From: Saprospiraceae bacterium
GTDB lineage: Bacteria > Bacteroidota > Bacteroidia > Chitinophagales > Saprospiraceae
Reading direction: 5' to 3'
DNA length: 37,594 bases
Assembly: GCA_026986005.1 (NCBI GenBank)
Contig: JALSPK010000116.1
Location: 1 to 37,594, forward strand
Shown: one piece after another, positions 18,673 to 26,273 of the stretch
How positions within the stretch are numbered: position 1 is the stretch's first letter
How the letters are laid out: every line of letters begins with the position of its first letter
Made by a program: the position numbers and the translations under genes
The notes under the pieces: model-generated
What the model saw: the letters and a program-made list of their open reading frames with translations, nothing else
The model's database searches: none
What the model was told of the DNA's origin: nothing

Positions 18673-18727
18673 CATGAATTTTTTTAAACATACTTCTGTG
18701 TGAAATTTATGTTTAATAAAATTCATG
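18673..18727. repeat. 20-bp inverted repeat (strong stem-loop)
   Basis: Arms at 18673-18692 and 18708-18727 (catgaatttt...aaacata) pair at 19 of 20 positions around a 15-base loop. It lies in the gene-poor stretch 18568-18984, which otherwise holds no complete gene. Could be a mobile hairpin element or a bidirectional terminator; neither side has a poly-T tract that decides it. Confidence 0.75.
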
Positions 18728-18800
18728 TTCGTTTCATATTTCTAAATTTTTAATTATAATAAATAAATGGGAGTGTTTTCTCACGCCCTAAGTTAAATTC

Positions 18801-18884
18801 TTACTCTATAATAACAATTTGTTCAACAGTCAAATTTCCTATGCTGTCAACGATTTGCATAAGAATAGTTGCCAATTGCGGAAC
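18801..18884 (-). pseudogene. Possible 3' fragment of an Ig-like or surface protein gene
   Basis: A 27-codon open stretch reads QLATILMQIVDSIGNL and ends TVEQIVIIE before a stop, the strand pattern of the last part of an Ig-like domain. There is no upstream coding continuation or credible start. It may be a relic of a larger gene; evidence is weak. The rest of 18568-18984 shows hairpins but no gene. Confidence 0.2.
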
Positions 18885-18984
18885 TCAAATTTTTCAAATT
18901 ACAACTAAATTTTATGCGGGCTATAATGTTCATATTTACTACTATTTCGGCTATCATTTTTATACATTGTGTGTGCGTTCGGCT

Positions 18985-19287
18985 TTATTCAGCGAACACT
19001 TCATAATGTGTTACTTTTTCTTCAAATTCCAATAGAAAATTTTTATCCTCTGGATAGTATTTTGCCTTTTCAAAATCTTCTCCAGCAAAATTTTTAATTA
19101 CTTTAAGATTTTCCCAAAATGTGATTAATGTGAAGTGTCCTATATTTTCATCCTTTCTTCTTAAGAATGTTAATTTTATAAAGCCATTTGTTTTCCGATA
19201 ATCTGGAATTGCTTTTGATTTCATAAATTCTGTATATTCTTCAAAATCCTCCATTTTTGTTTTTCCGTGCCAAATTCTTGCAATCAT
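18985..19287 (-). CDS. Antibiotic biosynthesis monooxygenase (ABM)-fold protein
   Basis: This small 100-residue cytoplasmic protein begins MIARIWHGKTKMEDFEEY and has IGHFTLITFWENLKVIKNFAGEDFEKAKYYPED, the layout of the dimeric alpha-beta ABM / ferredoxin-like fold. The family includes monooxygenases, haem-degrading enzymes and many uncharacterised stress proteins. No cofactor site can be assigned. It follows the GNAT gene by 11 bases on the same strand and is probably co-transcribed with it. Single-gene or two-gene units of this sort are common in accessory regions of Bacteroidota; the surroundings here (remnants, hairpins) agree. Confidence 0.7.
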   Translation of the reverse strand: MIARIWHGKTKMEDFEEYTEFMKSKAIPDYRKTNGFIKLTFLRRKDENIGHFTLITFWENLKVIKNFAGEDFEKAKYYPEDKNFLLEFEEKVTHYEVFAE

Positions 19288-19298
19288 TATTTTTTGTT

Positions 19299-19706
19299 TT
19301 AATGTTCATTTCCTTTATAAATCCACATTGGCTGTGTATTCCCTTCTTTCTCAAAACCTATTTTTTGATAAAAATCAATAGATTTTCCGTCCGCAGTCAA
19401 TATTTGCATATGAAAATTCTTATATTTCTCTTGTATCTTGTCCATTATTGTTTTTCCTATTCCTTTTCCTTGATAGTTTGGGTGAATAATTAAGTGTGGA
19501 TAATAAACAACCAAATATCCATCTGAAATTGCGTTTCCAAGTCCGATTAATTCTTTTGCATTCCACGCTGTAATAAGCGAGTGTGAGTTTATTAATGCGT
19601 TATATAATTCTGTGGGTTTTTCCGCTGAACTCCAATTATTCGCTTTGTATAATCGAATAATTTTCTCCTTTTGTATTTCTCTTGTTTCTGAAATTCTAAT
19701 TTTCAT
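19299..19706 (-). CDS. GNAT family N-acetyltransferase
   Basis: I start this at the ATG at 19706 (MKIRISETREIQKEKI, 135 residues), which is the usual beginning of this family; a frame extending to 19733 adds nine residues without support. Acetyl-CoA binding motif A is clear: HLIIHPNYQGKGIGKTIMDKI at about residues 80-100, followed by motif B with FYQKIGFEKEG. The substrate cannot be predicted; GNATs of this size acetylate small amines or proteins. The gene is paired with the ABM-fold gene just downstream. The DNA just upstream carries a bulged hairpin with a GCGATAGC apex. Confidence 0.85.
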   Translation of the reverse strand: MKIRISETREIQKEKIIRLYKANNWSSAEKPTELYNALINSHSLITAWNAKELIGLGNAISDGYLVVYYPHLIIHPNYQGKGIGKTIMDKIQEKYKNFHMQILTADGKSIDFYQKIGFEKEGNTQPMWIYKGNEH

Positions 19707-19737
19707 TTGGTTCTTTCTTAGGATGAAGTACAACGGT

Positions 19738-19787
19738 CAATGATAAGAGGAGGACGCAGCGATAGCAAGGCTTCCTCTTATCTATTG
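19738..19787. repeat. Bulged hairpin with GCGATAGC apex
   Basis: Arms caatgataagagga (19738-19751) and tcctcttatctattg (19773-19787) pair over 14 bases with one bulged base. The centre contains GCGATAGC at 19759-19766. It is visibly richer in G and C than the surroundings. A hairpin with the same apex occurs at 37556-37586. It lies in the upstream region of the GNAT gene. Confidence 0.6.
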
Positions 19788-19868
19788 TTCACATTGTATT
19801 TTGTTTTTTATATTAAACATTACTATTTACTTAAAAACAATTTAGTAAATATTTATTAACAAAATCTA

Positions 19869-20960
19869 TTATTTAGGCAGATGTTTATAAAACTCAATTT
19901 TATCTTTTTCTTCATTAAAAGTTAAAAAATCATAATTTATCTCAGCTTTTCTTAATTCATACAAAGAATCCTCTTTCTTTGTTGTAGTTGGCATCCTCCA
20001 ATGTCCTTGGATTACAATTAAAAATGGCATTATTTTTTTTCCTTTATATTTAGTTATTAATAATTCAAATCTTCTTAAGATTTTAAAAACTTCAGAGTCT
20101 CTTTCGTTTGTTTTTAGTTTAAATTGGTCCCAATTCATTTTAACTTCAATTGGAATAAAGAAAGTCTTGTCAATATCAGACACTACTAAATCAATTCTAT
20201 AGTTTGTATTTGTGTCTTTATCTTTAATAGAATATTCACTTCTAATCTCTATGCCTTTTGGTAAATTTAGTCTAAGCTCATTATATAAAAATGAATTAAA
20301 ATCTCCTTCACTTGGATAACTAAATCCTCTTTTCTGTTCTCCTTCATAATTGCACCAAAAATAAGCTTTGTATTGTTTTTTATTGTTTCCGTATTTATTT
20401 AATGTTTTTATTATACATTTTTGTACAATTTCATAAACTTTAATACTATTTAACTTGCTCGGATTATAATTACTAATTTTTTCTTTAGTTTGATTCAAAG
20501 GAAAAATAATATTAATGTTTTTTGATGAGTGATGTTCAATTTTGGTATTTTGAATTGAATTCTTATTTCCTGTAGCTGAAATAAAATAGATAGATTTAAA
20601 TTTTCTGCTATATCTATCCAATTTCTTTATTTCCTTTTCTAAATTTCTGTTATTTAATTTATATTTCAATTCTAATAAATATTCAACAGAATAGTTGAAA
20701 AGAGGTTGTATCTTAGCTTTAGGATTACAAATTAATATATCTGCTTTTGAGTTTATTTTATTCTCCGGTCTTGCTTCAGCATGAAGAATAGGTACTTGTG
20801 AAATTCTATTATCACAGCCCAAACAGTTGCCTTTTAAAAATTTATTTGCTAAAATATGGAAAAGTTCATGTTTGAATTCTGCTTCATTTTGAAATCTCCA
20901 TCTATTAAAATGATATGTTTCATTAATAGCTTCTTTAATTATTTCATTGTAATTATTCAT
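19869..20960 (-). CDS. Unrecognised protein with two PD-(D/E)XK-like halves
   Basis: I cannot assign this 363-residue protein to a named family. It reads as a tandem of two related nuclease-like units. N-half: Glu28 (NEAEFKHELFHIL), Glu62 (HAEAR), Asp74 (KADILI), Glu97-x-Lys99 (YLLELKYK), then KLDRYSRKFKSIYFISA. C-half: an EGDFNSFLYNEL helix, Glu242 (SEYS), Asp257 (YRIDLVV), Glu272-x-Lys274 (IPIEVKMN), then ILRRFELLITKYKGKKIMPFLIVIQ. The order helix-Glu, Asp, (E)xK, helix, strand is that of PD-(D/E)XK folds. A CLGC pair (Cys47/Cys50) might bind metal. No helicase or methylase partner is adjacent. Three 10-bp iterons lie just upstream of the start. Defence or mobile-element function is an inference only. 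Confidence 0.6.
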   Translation of the reverse strand: MNNYNEIIKEAINETYHFNRWRFQNEAEFKHELFHILANKFLKGNCLGCDNRISQVPILHAEARPENKINSKADILICNPKAKIQPLFNYSVEYLLELKYKLNNRNLEKEIKKLDRYSRKFKSIYFISATGNKNSIQNTKIEHHSSKNINIIFPLNQTKEKISNYNPSKLNSIKVYEIVQKCIIKTLNKYGNNKKQYKAYFWCNYEGEQKRGFSYPSEGDFNSFLYNELRLNLPKGIEIRSEYSIKDKDTNTNYRIDLVVSDIDKTFFIPIEVKMNWDQFKLKTNERDSEVFKILRRFELLITKYKGKKIMPFLIVIQGHWRMPTTTKKEDSLYELRKAEINYDFLTFNEEKDKIEFYKHLPK

Positions 20961-20984
20961 TTTTTTATTTTTTAAAATATATTT

Positions 20985-21041
20985 TATACTTTTCCCTCTC
21001 TTAACTGGTATACTTTTCAGTGATTTTATGGTATACTTTTC
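20985..21041 (-). promoter_or_regulatory. Three direct iterons upstream of the PD-(D/E)XK-like gene
   Basis: The 10-mer tatacttttc occurs at 20985-20994, 21009-21018 and 21032-21041, spaced 24 and 23 bases, i.e. roughly two helical turns. The two distal copies are preceded by tgg and followed by a shared -tgat. The array begins 25 bases upstream of the ATG at 20960, so it could be an operator for that gene. A related array is at 37226-37258. Confidence 0.6.
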
Positions 21042-21111
21042 AATGATAATCTACAATACCTACCAATACATTGAATAAGATAAGCCAATATCGTGTCTGA
21101 CGTTCAGCATA

Positions 21112-21217
21112 TGCCCAGTGGCGACTTTCAAGCACAAAGTTAATATAAAATCACTTAACTTTGATTTTATGCAATAATTTTATTTACAATCACTTACTCG
21201 CCATTTGGTATATGCAT
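21112..21217. repeat. Imperfect inverted repeat with large structured loop
   Basis: gcatatgcccagtggcgact at the left and the reverse complement of actcgccatttggtatatgc at the right pair at about 16 of 20 positions. Inside are two competing stems (caaagttaa/ttaactttg and ataaaatca/tgattttat). The whole ~105-base element sits between the PD-(D/E)XK-like gene and the fic gene. It resembles an integron cassette recombination site in shape, but I do not see the GTTRRRY core. Confidence 0.45.
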
Positions 21218-21233
21218 TGTGTGTGCCACTGTT

Positions 21234-22331
21234 TTATAATTTATTTAATTCATAATATGTGCTTCTTCCTCCTGATTTTTCTTGTCTTAATATTCCTTTT
21301 TCAATTAAGTCTTTAATATCTCTCAAAGCTGTATCCTGAGAACATTTTGTAATTTTTGCCCATTTTGAAGTCTTTAATTTTCCTTCAAAACCGTCAAGTA
21401 GTTTGTTTAACATTAATCGCTGACGACTGTTTAATTGCGTATTTTTATGTTTATCCCAAAAATCAGCTTTGTAAAGCACTTTCTTAATAGTCTGTTCTGT
21501 GTTTTTTAAAGCATCATATAGACAATCCAAAAACCAAACTAACCATTCGGTTATTTCACCATTACTATGTTGGATTTTTTGTAAAATACTGTAATATTTT
21601 TTTCGTTCTAACAATATCTGATTTGATAAACTATAAAATCGTTGTGAACTATCTTCTGATCGAGCTAACAATAAATCGGAAATAGCTCTTGCAATACGCC
21701 CATTTCCATCATCAAAGGGATGTATAATGATAAACCAAAAATGGGCAATAGCCGATTTAATAACTAAGTCCAATGCAGCATCATTATTAAACCATTCAAT
21801 AAATCTGTTCATTTCAAATTTCACTTGATTAAATGGTGGAGCCTGATAATGCACTTTCTCTTTTCCCATTGCACCCGAAACTATCTGCAATTCTTCTTTT
21901 CTATAATTACCAGCATCAATTTTATACATACCGCTTCTTCCTGTTGGGAAAAGAGCAGCGTGCCAGCTGAATAATCTTTCTTCGTCAAGTATTTTGTCAT
22001 AGTTTTGGGTTGCATCGAATAACATTTCGACAACACCTTCTACATCTCTGTCAGGATAAACCATTCCGGCATATTCCAGTCCAAGTTTTCTTGCAATTGA
22101 TGAACGGACTTGTTCATAATTTAACAATTTGCCTTCTATTTCAGATGATTTCAACACATCGAGTGTCAAAGTCGCAAGTAAAGTCTTTTCTTTTATTGAA
22201 AATCCTAATGCACTTATTTGACCAAATATTTTTCCTTGTAAATGGCGAACTTTCCCAAGTATAACTTGAACTTCTTTCTCATTCCAAGTAAAATTTGGCC
22301 AGTTGTTATATTGGTAAATGTAGTTTGCCAT
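21234..22331 (-). CDS. Fic family protein with DUF4172-like N-terminus and C-terminal winged helix
   Basis: The ATG at 22331 (MANYIYQYNNWPNF, 365 residues) matches how this family begins; a frame from 22361 adds ten residues. Fic enzymes transfer AMP or a related group from a nucleotide to a protein hydroxyl. The active-site loop HPFDDGNGRIAR lies at about residues 204-215 with the catalytic His and the anion-binding GNGR. SSEIEG at about 62-67 corresponds to the inhibitory (S/T)xxxE(G/N) motif, so the protein should be self-inhibited. The last ~65 residues (LNSRQRLMLNKLLDG to STYYELNKL) form a winged-helix DNA-binding domain. It has its own promoter overlapped by repeated half-sites, which suggests autoregulation. 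No antitoxin gene is adjacent. Targets unknown. Confidence 0.9.
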   Translation of the reverse strand: MANYIYQYNNWPNFTWNEKEVQVILGKVRHLQGKIFGQISALGFSIKEKTLLATLTLDVLKSSEIEGKLLNYEQVRSSIARKLGLEYAGMVYPDRDVEGVVEMLFDATQNYDKILDEERLFSWHAALFPTGRSGMYKIDAGNYRKEELQIVSGAMGKEKVHYQAPPFNQVKFEMNRFIEWFNNDAALDLVIKSAIAHFWFIIIHPFDDGNGRIARAISDLLLARSEDSSQRFYSLSNQILLERKKYYSILQKIQHSNGEITEWLVWFLDCLYDALKNTEQTIKKVLYKADFWDKHKNTQLNSRQRLMLNKLLDGFEGKLKTSKWAKITKCSQDTALRDIKDLIEKGILRQEKSGGRSTYYELNKL

Positions 22332-22358
22332 ATTATTTCTATCAATTATATAATACTG

Positions 22359-22389
22359 CAAATATACAACTTATTCTCCGCAAAAACAA
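22359..22389 (-). promoter_or_regulatory. Bacteroidota-type promoter of the fic gene
   Basis: On the minus strand, TTG (22389-22387) is followed after 20 bases by TATATTTG (22366-22359), an exact TAnnTTTG box, 27 bases upstream of the ATG at 22331. Confidence 0.6.
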
Positions 22390-22417
22390 GGAGATTATTG
22401 TTTTTATTCTCCGCAAA
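22371..22417 (-). promoter_or_regulatory. Operator-like direct and inverted half-sites at the fic promoter
   Basis: ttattctccgcaaa occurs perfectly twice (22371-22384 and 22404-22417). An inverted ggaga half-site lies between them at 22390-22394, giving TTCTCC-GGAGA-TTCTCC. The first copy lies between the -33 and -7 elements, so a bound protein would block transcription. The Fic protein's own winged helix is the obvious candidate. Confidence 0.55.
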
Positions 22418-22570
22418 CCCTTGAATTCAGAAACCATCTTTCTACATTGGCTCTGACGGTTTATATACGGAACAAGTATATAAAAAATGTCTTAAAATTC
22501 AAAAAAATAACATTTTTTCTATTGGGGTATTAACATTAAGGCCACATAACCAGTATATTATAGTATATTA

Positions 22571-22849
22571 GCGCTTCTTTTTTGGCACTTTAGCGATGTT
22601 GAAATTGGTTCTTTGCAGAGCTTTAGCTATGGAAACATTTGTTGAAGACGAAGAAGTGAAAACTAAACTATTTATAATCTGCATATTGGTAGCAGTTTGG
22701 TATTATCATCTTTCCGTACATATATATCTTGTGTATTGGGTTATGCACAGACACCAAATCTCAAAAAAGACAATGTTTCCAAAGAATGGGTTAAGATTAA
22801 CTCACTTCCAATAATGCCATCATTGAGATATGTGCTGACTTTTAGGTAG
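22571..22849 (+). pseudogene. Possible decayed reading frame, unidentified
   Basis: One frame reads FFWHFSDVEIGSLQSFSYGN, then two stops, then LHIGSSLVLSSFRTYIS and finally LRYVLTFR before a third stop. The ending resembles an outer-membrane barrel, but no family is recognised. A 72-codon alternative frame from 22596 is not convincing protein. The rest of 22418-22935 holds a weak hairpin (aaaaaatgt at 22482-22490 with acatttttt at 22510-22518) and no gene. Confidence 0.25.
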
Positions 22850-22935
22850 AAAATACAGAATCCTATACAATAATAATAATTTTAACATCGTTAATGATAG
22901 TATTACTATTAATTTCACAAGTAATACAACTTAAT

Positions 22936-23607
22936 ATGATTGATTTAAATATTAAAATTGATGTTAAAACAGCTTTATTCTTGAAAAATCCTAATTCGTC
23001 TGATTTGGGAAAAAGAATAATCTCCGGGAGTATATATTTAATTGATGAATTGGGATTTGAAAAATTCACATTTAGAAAATTAAGTAAAAAAATAAATTCT
23101 CCTGAAAGTTCAATTTATAGATATTTTGAAAACAAGCACAATTTATTGGTTTATCTAACAAATTGGTATTGGAGTTGGGTAGAATATAAAATTGTTTTAG
23201 CTACAATAAATGTTAATAATATCGAGGAGAAATTGAATAAAGCCATCGATGTTTTAACAATGCCGGTTTTTGAAGATGAATCAATATCGTTTGTAAATGA
23301 AATTATTTTAAACAGGATAATTATTGAGGAGTCAGTAAAAGCATTTCATACTAAAGAAATTGACGAGGAGAATAAAAAAGGATATTTTTCTACGTACAAA
23401 AAAATGGTGAACAGGGTTGCGACTATGGTTTTAGATGTAAATCCTGATTTTAGATATCCTCATATGCTAATTACAACTGTTATAGAAGGAGCACATCAAC
23501 AGAGGTATTTTTCAAAACATTTGCCAAGACTAACGAATCTTTACAAAGAGGAAGATAGCATAGTAGAATTTTATAAACGACTAGTAAATAGCACTGTGAA
23601 AAAATAA
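22936..23607 (+). CDS. TetR family transcriptional regulator
   Basis: The protein has about 223 residues from the ATG at 22936 (MIDLNIKIDVKTALF); an earlier ATG at 22894 would add a hydrophobic stretch that does not fit the family. The N-terminal helix-turn-helix is typical: KRIISGSIYLIDELGFEKFTFRKLSKKI, then SPESSIYRYFENKHNLLVYL. The C-terminal ~150 residues form the helical ligand/dimer domain and resemble no specific subgroup I can name. It heads the antiporter operon (39 bases before the next gene) and probably controls it. The effector is unknown; a Na+ or pH response is only suggested by the neighbours. Confidence 0.88.
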   Translation: MIDLNIKIDVKTALFLKNPNSSDLGKRIISGSIYLIDELGFEKFTFRKLSKKINSPESSIYRYFENKHNLLVYLTNWYWSWVEYKIVLATINVNNIEEKLNKAIDVLTMPVFEDESISFVNEIILNRIIIEESVKAFHTKEIDEENKKGYFSTYKKMVNRVATMVLDVNPDFRYPHMLITTVIEGAHQQRYFSKHLPRLTNLYKEEDSIVEFYKRLVNSTVKK

Positions 23608-23646
23608 ACACATATTGAATGACTGATAAAATAAATATAAAAATAT

Positions 23647-24951
23647 ATGGATATAATTATTGATAGCATTAAACCTGAATATATAGCTATAATAAGCTTT
23701 TCAGTCATTGTAATTCTCAGTTTTATATTTAATTATATTTCAATAAAAACAAATATTCCAAGTGTACTCCTATTGATGGGATTAGGTATATTGATTCAAA
23801 ATATATTTCCTAATATTAAAAATAATTCTATTTTATCCAACTCCATCGTAGTAATTGGCAAAGTGGGGTTGATATTGATTGTTTTAGAAGCTGCTTTAGA
23901 CCTCAAAATAAGGAAAGATAGAGTAAATTTGATTTTCAAATCATTTCTAATGTCGCTGTTGAGTTTATTTGGCACTTCACTATTGTTAGCTATTGCACTT
24001 CAATATTTTTTAAGTTCTCCATTTTATGAATCTTTTATTTATGCTGTACCTCTTTCTATTTTAAGTAGTGCGATAATAATTCCAAGTGTAGCAAACTTGC
24101 AAAAAGAAAAGAAAGAATTTATGATATACGAGAGTACTTTTTCAGATATAATTGGGATTATTTTATTTCAATTTTTAGTATCAAAAGAAGTTTATTATTC
24201 TACACATCATATTATATTTAGTGTTACTTCCAATATAGTTATTACAATAGTATTAGCAATCATATTTAGCTATGTCGCTGTTATAGGTATCCAAAAGTTA
24301 ACGAGCGAAGTAAAACTATTTCTTATCATAGCAGTTCTTTTTTTAATTTATTCTATAGGTTCAGTTTTTCATTTATCATCATTAATTATAATATTATTGT
24401 TTGGTTTGATTCTTGGTAATACTGATGTTTTCTTTCGCGGGCTTTTGAAAAAAACTATAAATGCAGCTAAAATAAAATCTGTTTTTAAAGAATTTTATAT
24501 TATTACGGTGGAATCTGCTTTTATCCTTCGGACATTTTTCTTCGTATTATTTGGTATTACAATATCATTGGTGTCACTTTTCGACTTTGATATTGCAATA
24601 CAGAGCTTGATTTATGTAGGAATTATTTTTTCAGTTCGGCTAATATTTATTACTATTATTTTGGGACTAAAGAAAACCATTCCACAATTATTTATTGCAC
24701 CCAGAGGTCTAATTACTGTATTATTATTTTACACCATACCCTCGGAGTATATGATTAAAAACTTTGATCAGGGTGTATTGCTATACACTATATTGATAAC
24801 AAGTTTTATTATGACTATTGCATTGATATTTAGTCGAAAACCTAAATCTTTTGTTGAAATAGTACACCAATATGACGAACTTCATGATAGTATTGAAAAA
24901 AGTTTTGAAGAGGGACATATTGAAATAATTGATAAGAAAACACAAAATTAA
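23647..24951 (+). CDS. Cation:proton antiporter (CPA family, NhaP/KefB-like)
   Basis: A 434-residue integral membrane protein with about 12 hydrophobic segments. SIKTNIPSVLLLMGLGILIQN at the start of the Na_H_exchanger domain and VGLILIVLEAALDLKI match CPA1/CPA2 antiporters. The conserved acidic residue is in YESTFSDIIGIILF, equivalent to the xND/xDD ion-binding motif (here SD). A short cytoplasmic tail (EIVHQYDELHDSIEKSFEEGH) is acidic. It would exchange Na+ or K+ for protons. It lies 25 bases upstream of nhaA, so the operon carries two antiporters of different families. Confidence 0.87.
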   Translation: MDIIIDSIKPEYIAIISFSVIVILSFIFNYISIKTNIPSVLLLMGLGILIQNIFPNIKNNSILSNSIVVIGKVGLILIVLEAALDLKIRKDRVNLIFKSFLMSLLSLFGTSLLLAIALQYFLSSPFYESFIYAVPLSILSSAIIIPSVANLQKEKKEFMIYESTFSDIIGIILFQFLVSKEVYYSTHHIIFSVTSNIVITIVLAIIFSYVAVIGIQKLTSEVKLFLIIAVLFLIYSIGSVFHLSSLIIILLFGLILGNTDVFFRGLLKKTINAAKIKSVFKEFYIITVESAFILRTFFFVLFGITISLVSLFDFDIAIQSLIYVGIIFSVRLIFITIILGLKKTIPQLFIAPRGLITVLLFYTIPSEYMIKNFDQGVLLYTILITSFIMTIALIFSRKPKSFVEIVHQYDELHDSIEKSFEEGHIEIIDKKTQN

Positions 24952-24976
24952 TTAATAAATCATTCGACAATTAAAT

Positions 24977-26266
24977 ATGAAAAAAACAATATTAAATCCA
25001 TTTCAAAAATTTGTTAGAGCAGAAAGCTTAAGCGGTATACTTCTTTTTGTGGCTACTATAACGGCTATTGTATGGGCAAACTCATCTTATGGGTTTGTTT
25101 ATGATTCTATTTTGCAGTATAAAATAGGAATTAAATTCCATACTTTTGAATTTGAAAAAACACTTATTTTGCTTATTAATGACGGATTAATGGCAATCTT
25201 CTTCTTTTTATTGGGATTAGAGCTGAAAAGGGAATTTTTGATTGGAGAATTGGATTCAATAAAAAAAGCATCCCTTCCTTTTGTTGCAGCAATTGGGGGA
25301 ATAGTAGTGCCTATTGCACTATTTTTTATATTGAATAAAGACGTAAATACTGCAAAGGGTTGGGGAATACCTATGGCAACTGATATTGCTTTTGCTTTGG
25401 CAATTATCAAACTTTTAGGTAATAGAGTGCCAAATAGTATAAAAATTTTCTTGACAGCTTTTGCTATAATTGACGATATTGGTGCTGTATTGGTTATTGC
25501 GATTTTTTACAGTTCAGGAATCAACTGGATGTTGATTATTTATGCCTTGGGATTACTTTCAATATTAGTATTCCTCTCATATAAAAATATATACATAAGC
25601 TATTTGTATTTGTTTTTTGGAATTGTCATCTGGTTTTTGTTCTTAAAATCAGGTATACACCCAACTATAGCCGGAGTCTTACTTGCATTTACAATACCTA
25701 TTAGACAAAAAATAAACATAAAAAATTATACGGATAATCTTGGATTTGCATTGAGCAAAATGAGAGATGATAGCAATAGTAAAAACAATACTCTTTCAAA
25801 AAAACAACTGAATTATATAGAATATATTGAAGCTCGGTCAGCAAAAGTGAGATCACCACTTCAAGATCTTGAATACAAACTACACAAATGGGTAGCTTTT
25901 TTAATTATTCCTGTTTTTGCATTATCTAATGCAGGAGTTGTTTTTAGTAGCAACATAAGCTTAGATTATGCATTAATTTTAAACATAGCTATAAGTCTTT
26001 TTGTGGGGAAAATGGTAGGGGTTTCACTATTTTCATATTTAGGATTAAAATTTAAAATAATTGAATTGCCATTTGGTATACATTTCAAACAAATAATCGG
26101 TGTTGCGATATTGGCAGGTGTTGGATTTACAATGTCGATTTTTATTTCCAATCTGGCTTTTAGTGATAGCTTGGTTTATACTGATTCTGCCAAAATAGGT
26201 ATACTCATTGGATCATTATTTTCGGGTTTTATAGGATATTTAGTGATTAGATACACAAGCAAATAG
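24977..26266 (+). CDS. nhaA: Na+/H+ antiporter NhaA
   Basis: A 429-residue inner-membrane antiporter that expels Na+ (or Li+) in exchange for protons. The ion-binding pair is present as Asp166-Asp167 in AIIDDIGAV, and the other conserved Asp in PMATDIAFAL (Asp136). The N-terminus (NPFQKFVRAESLSGILL) and FFLLGLELKREFLIGEL are hallmarks of the family, and the extended loop around residues 255-300 is usual in the longer Bacteroidota and Gram-positive forms. It is the third gene of the operon, followed after 7 bases by a fic gene. Confidence 0.95.
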   Translation: MKKTILNPFQKFVRAESLSGILLFVATITAIVWANSSYGFVYDSILQYKIGIKFHTFEFEKTLILLINDGLMAIFFFLLGLELKREFLIGELDSIKKASLPFVAAIGGIVVPIALFFILNKDVNTAKGWGIPMATDIAFALAIIKLLGNRVPNSIKIFLTAFAIIDDIGAVLVIAIFYSSGINWMLIIYALGLLSILVFLSYKNIYISYLYLFFGIVIWFLFLKSGIHPTIAGVLLAFTIPIRQKINIKNYTDNLGFALSKMRDDSNSKNNTLSKKQLNYIEYIEARSAKVRSPLQDLEYKLHKWVAFLIIPVFALSNAGVVFSSNISLDYALILNIAISLFVGKMVGVSLFSYLGLKFKIIELPFGIHFKQIIGVAILAGVGFTMSIFISNLAFSDSLVYTDSAKIGILIGSLFSGFIGYLVIRYTSK

Positions 26267-26273
26267 TAATTAT

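Noticed and set aside
18841-19035. 64-codon plus-strand frame
   Set aside because: Composition is not protein-like and it overlaps the 3' end of the ABM-fold gene on the other strand.
19738-19787. Integron attC site
   Set aside because: The bulged stem is suggestive, but neither side carries RYYYAAC or GTTRRRY cores and no integrase is in the window.
20985-21041. CRISPR array
   Set aside because: Only three repeats with a 10-bp common core and ~13-bp spacers, which is too short and partly similar between units.
22596-22814. 72-codon plus-strand frame with a hydrophobic segment
   Set aside because: No start context or recognisable family; another frame of the same stretch looks more like a decayed gene.
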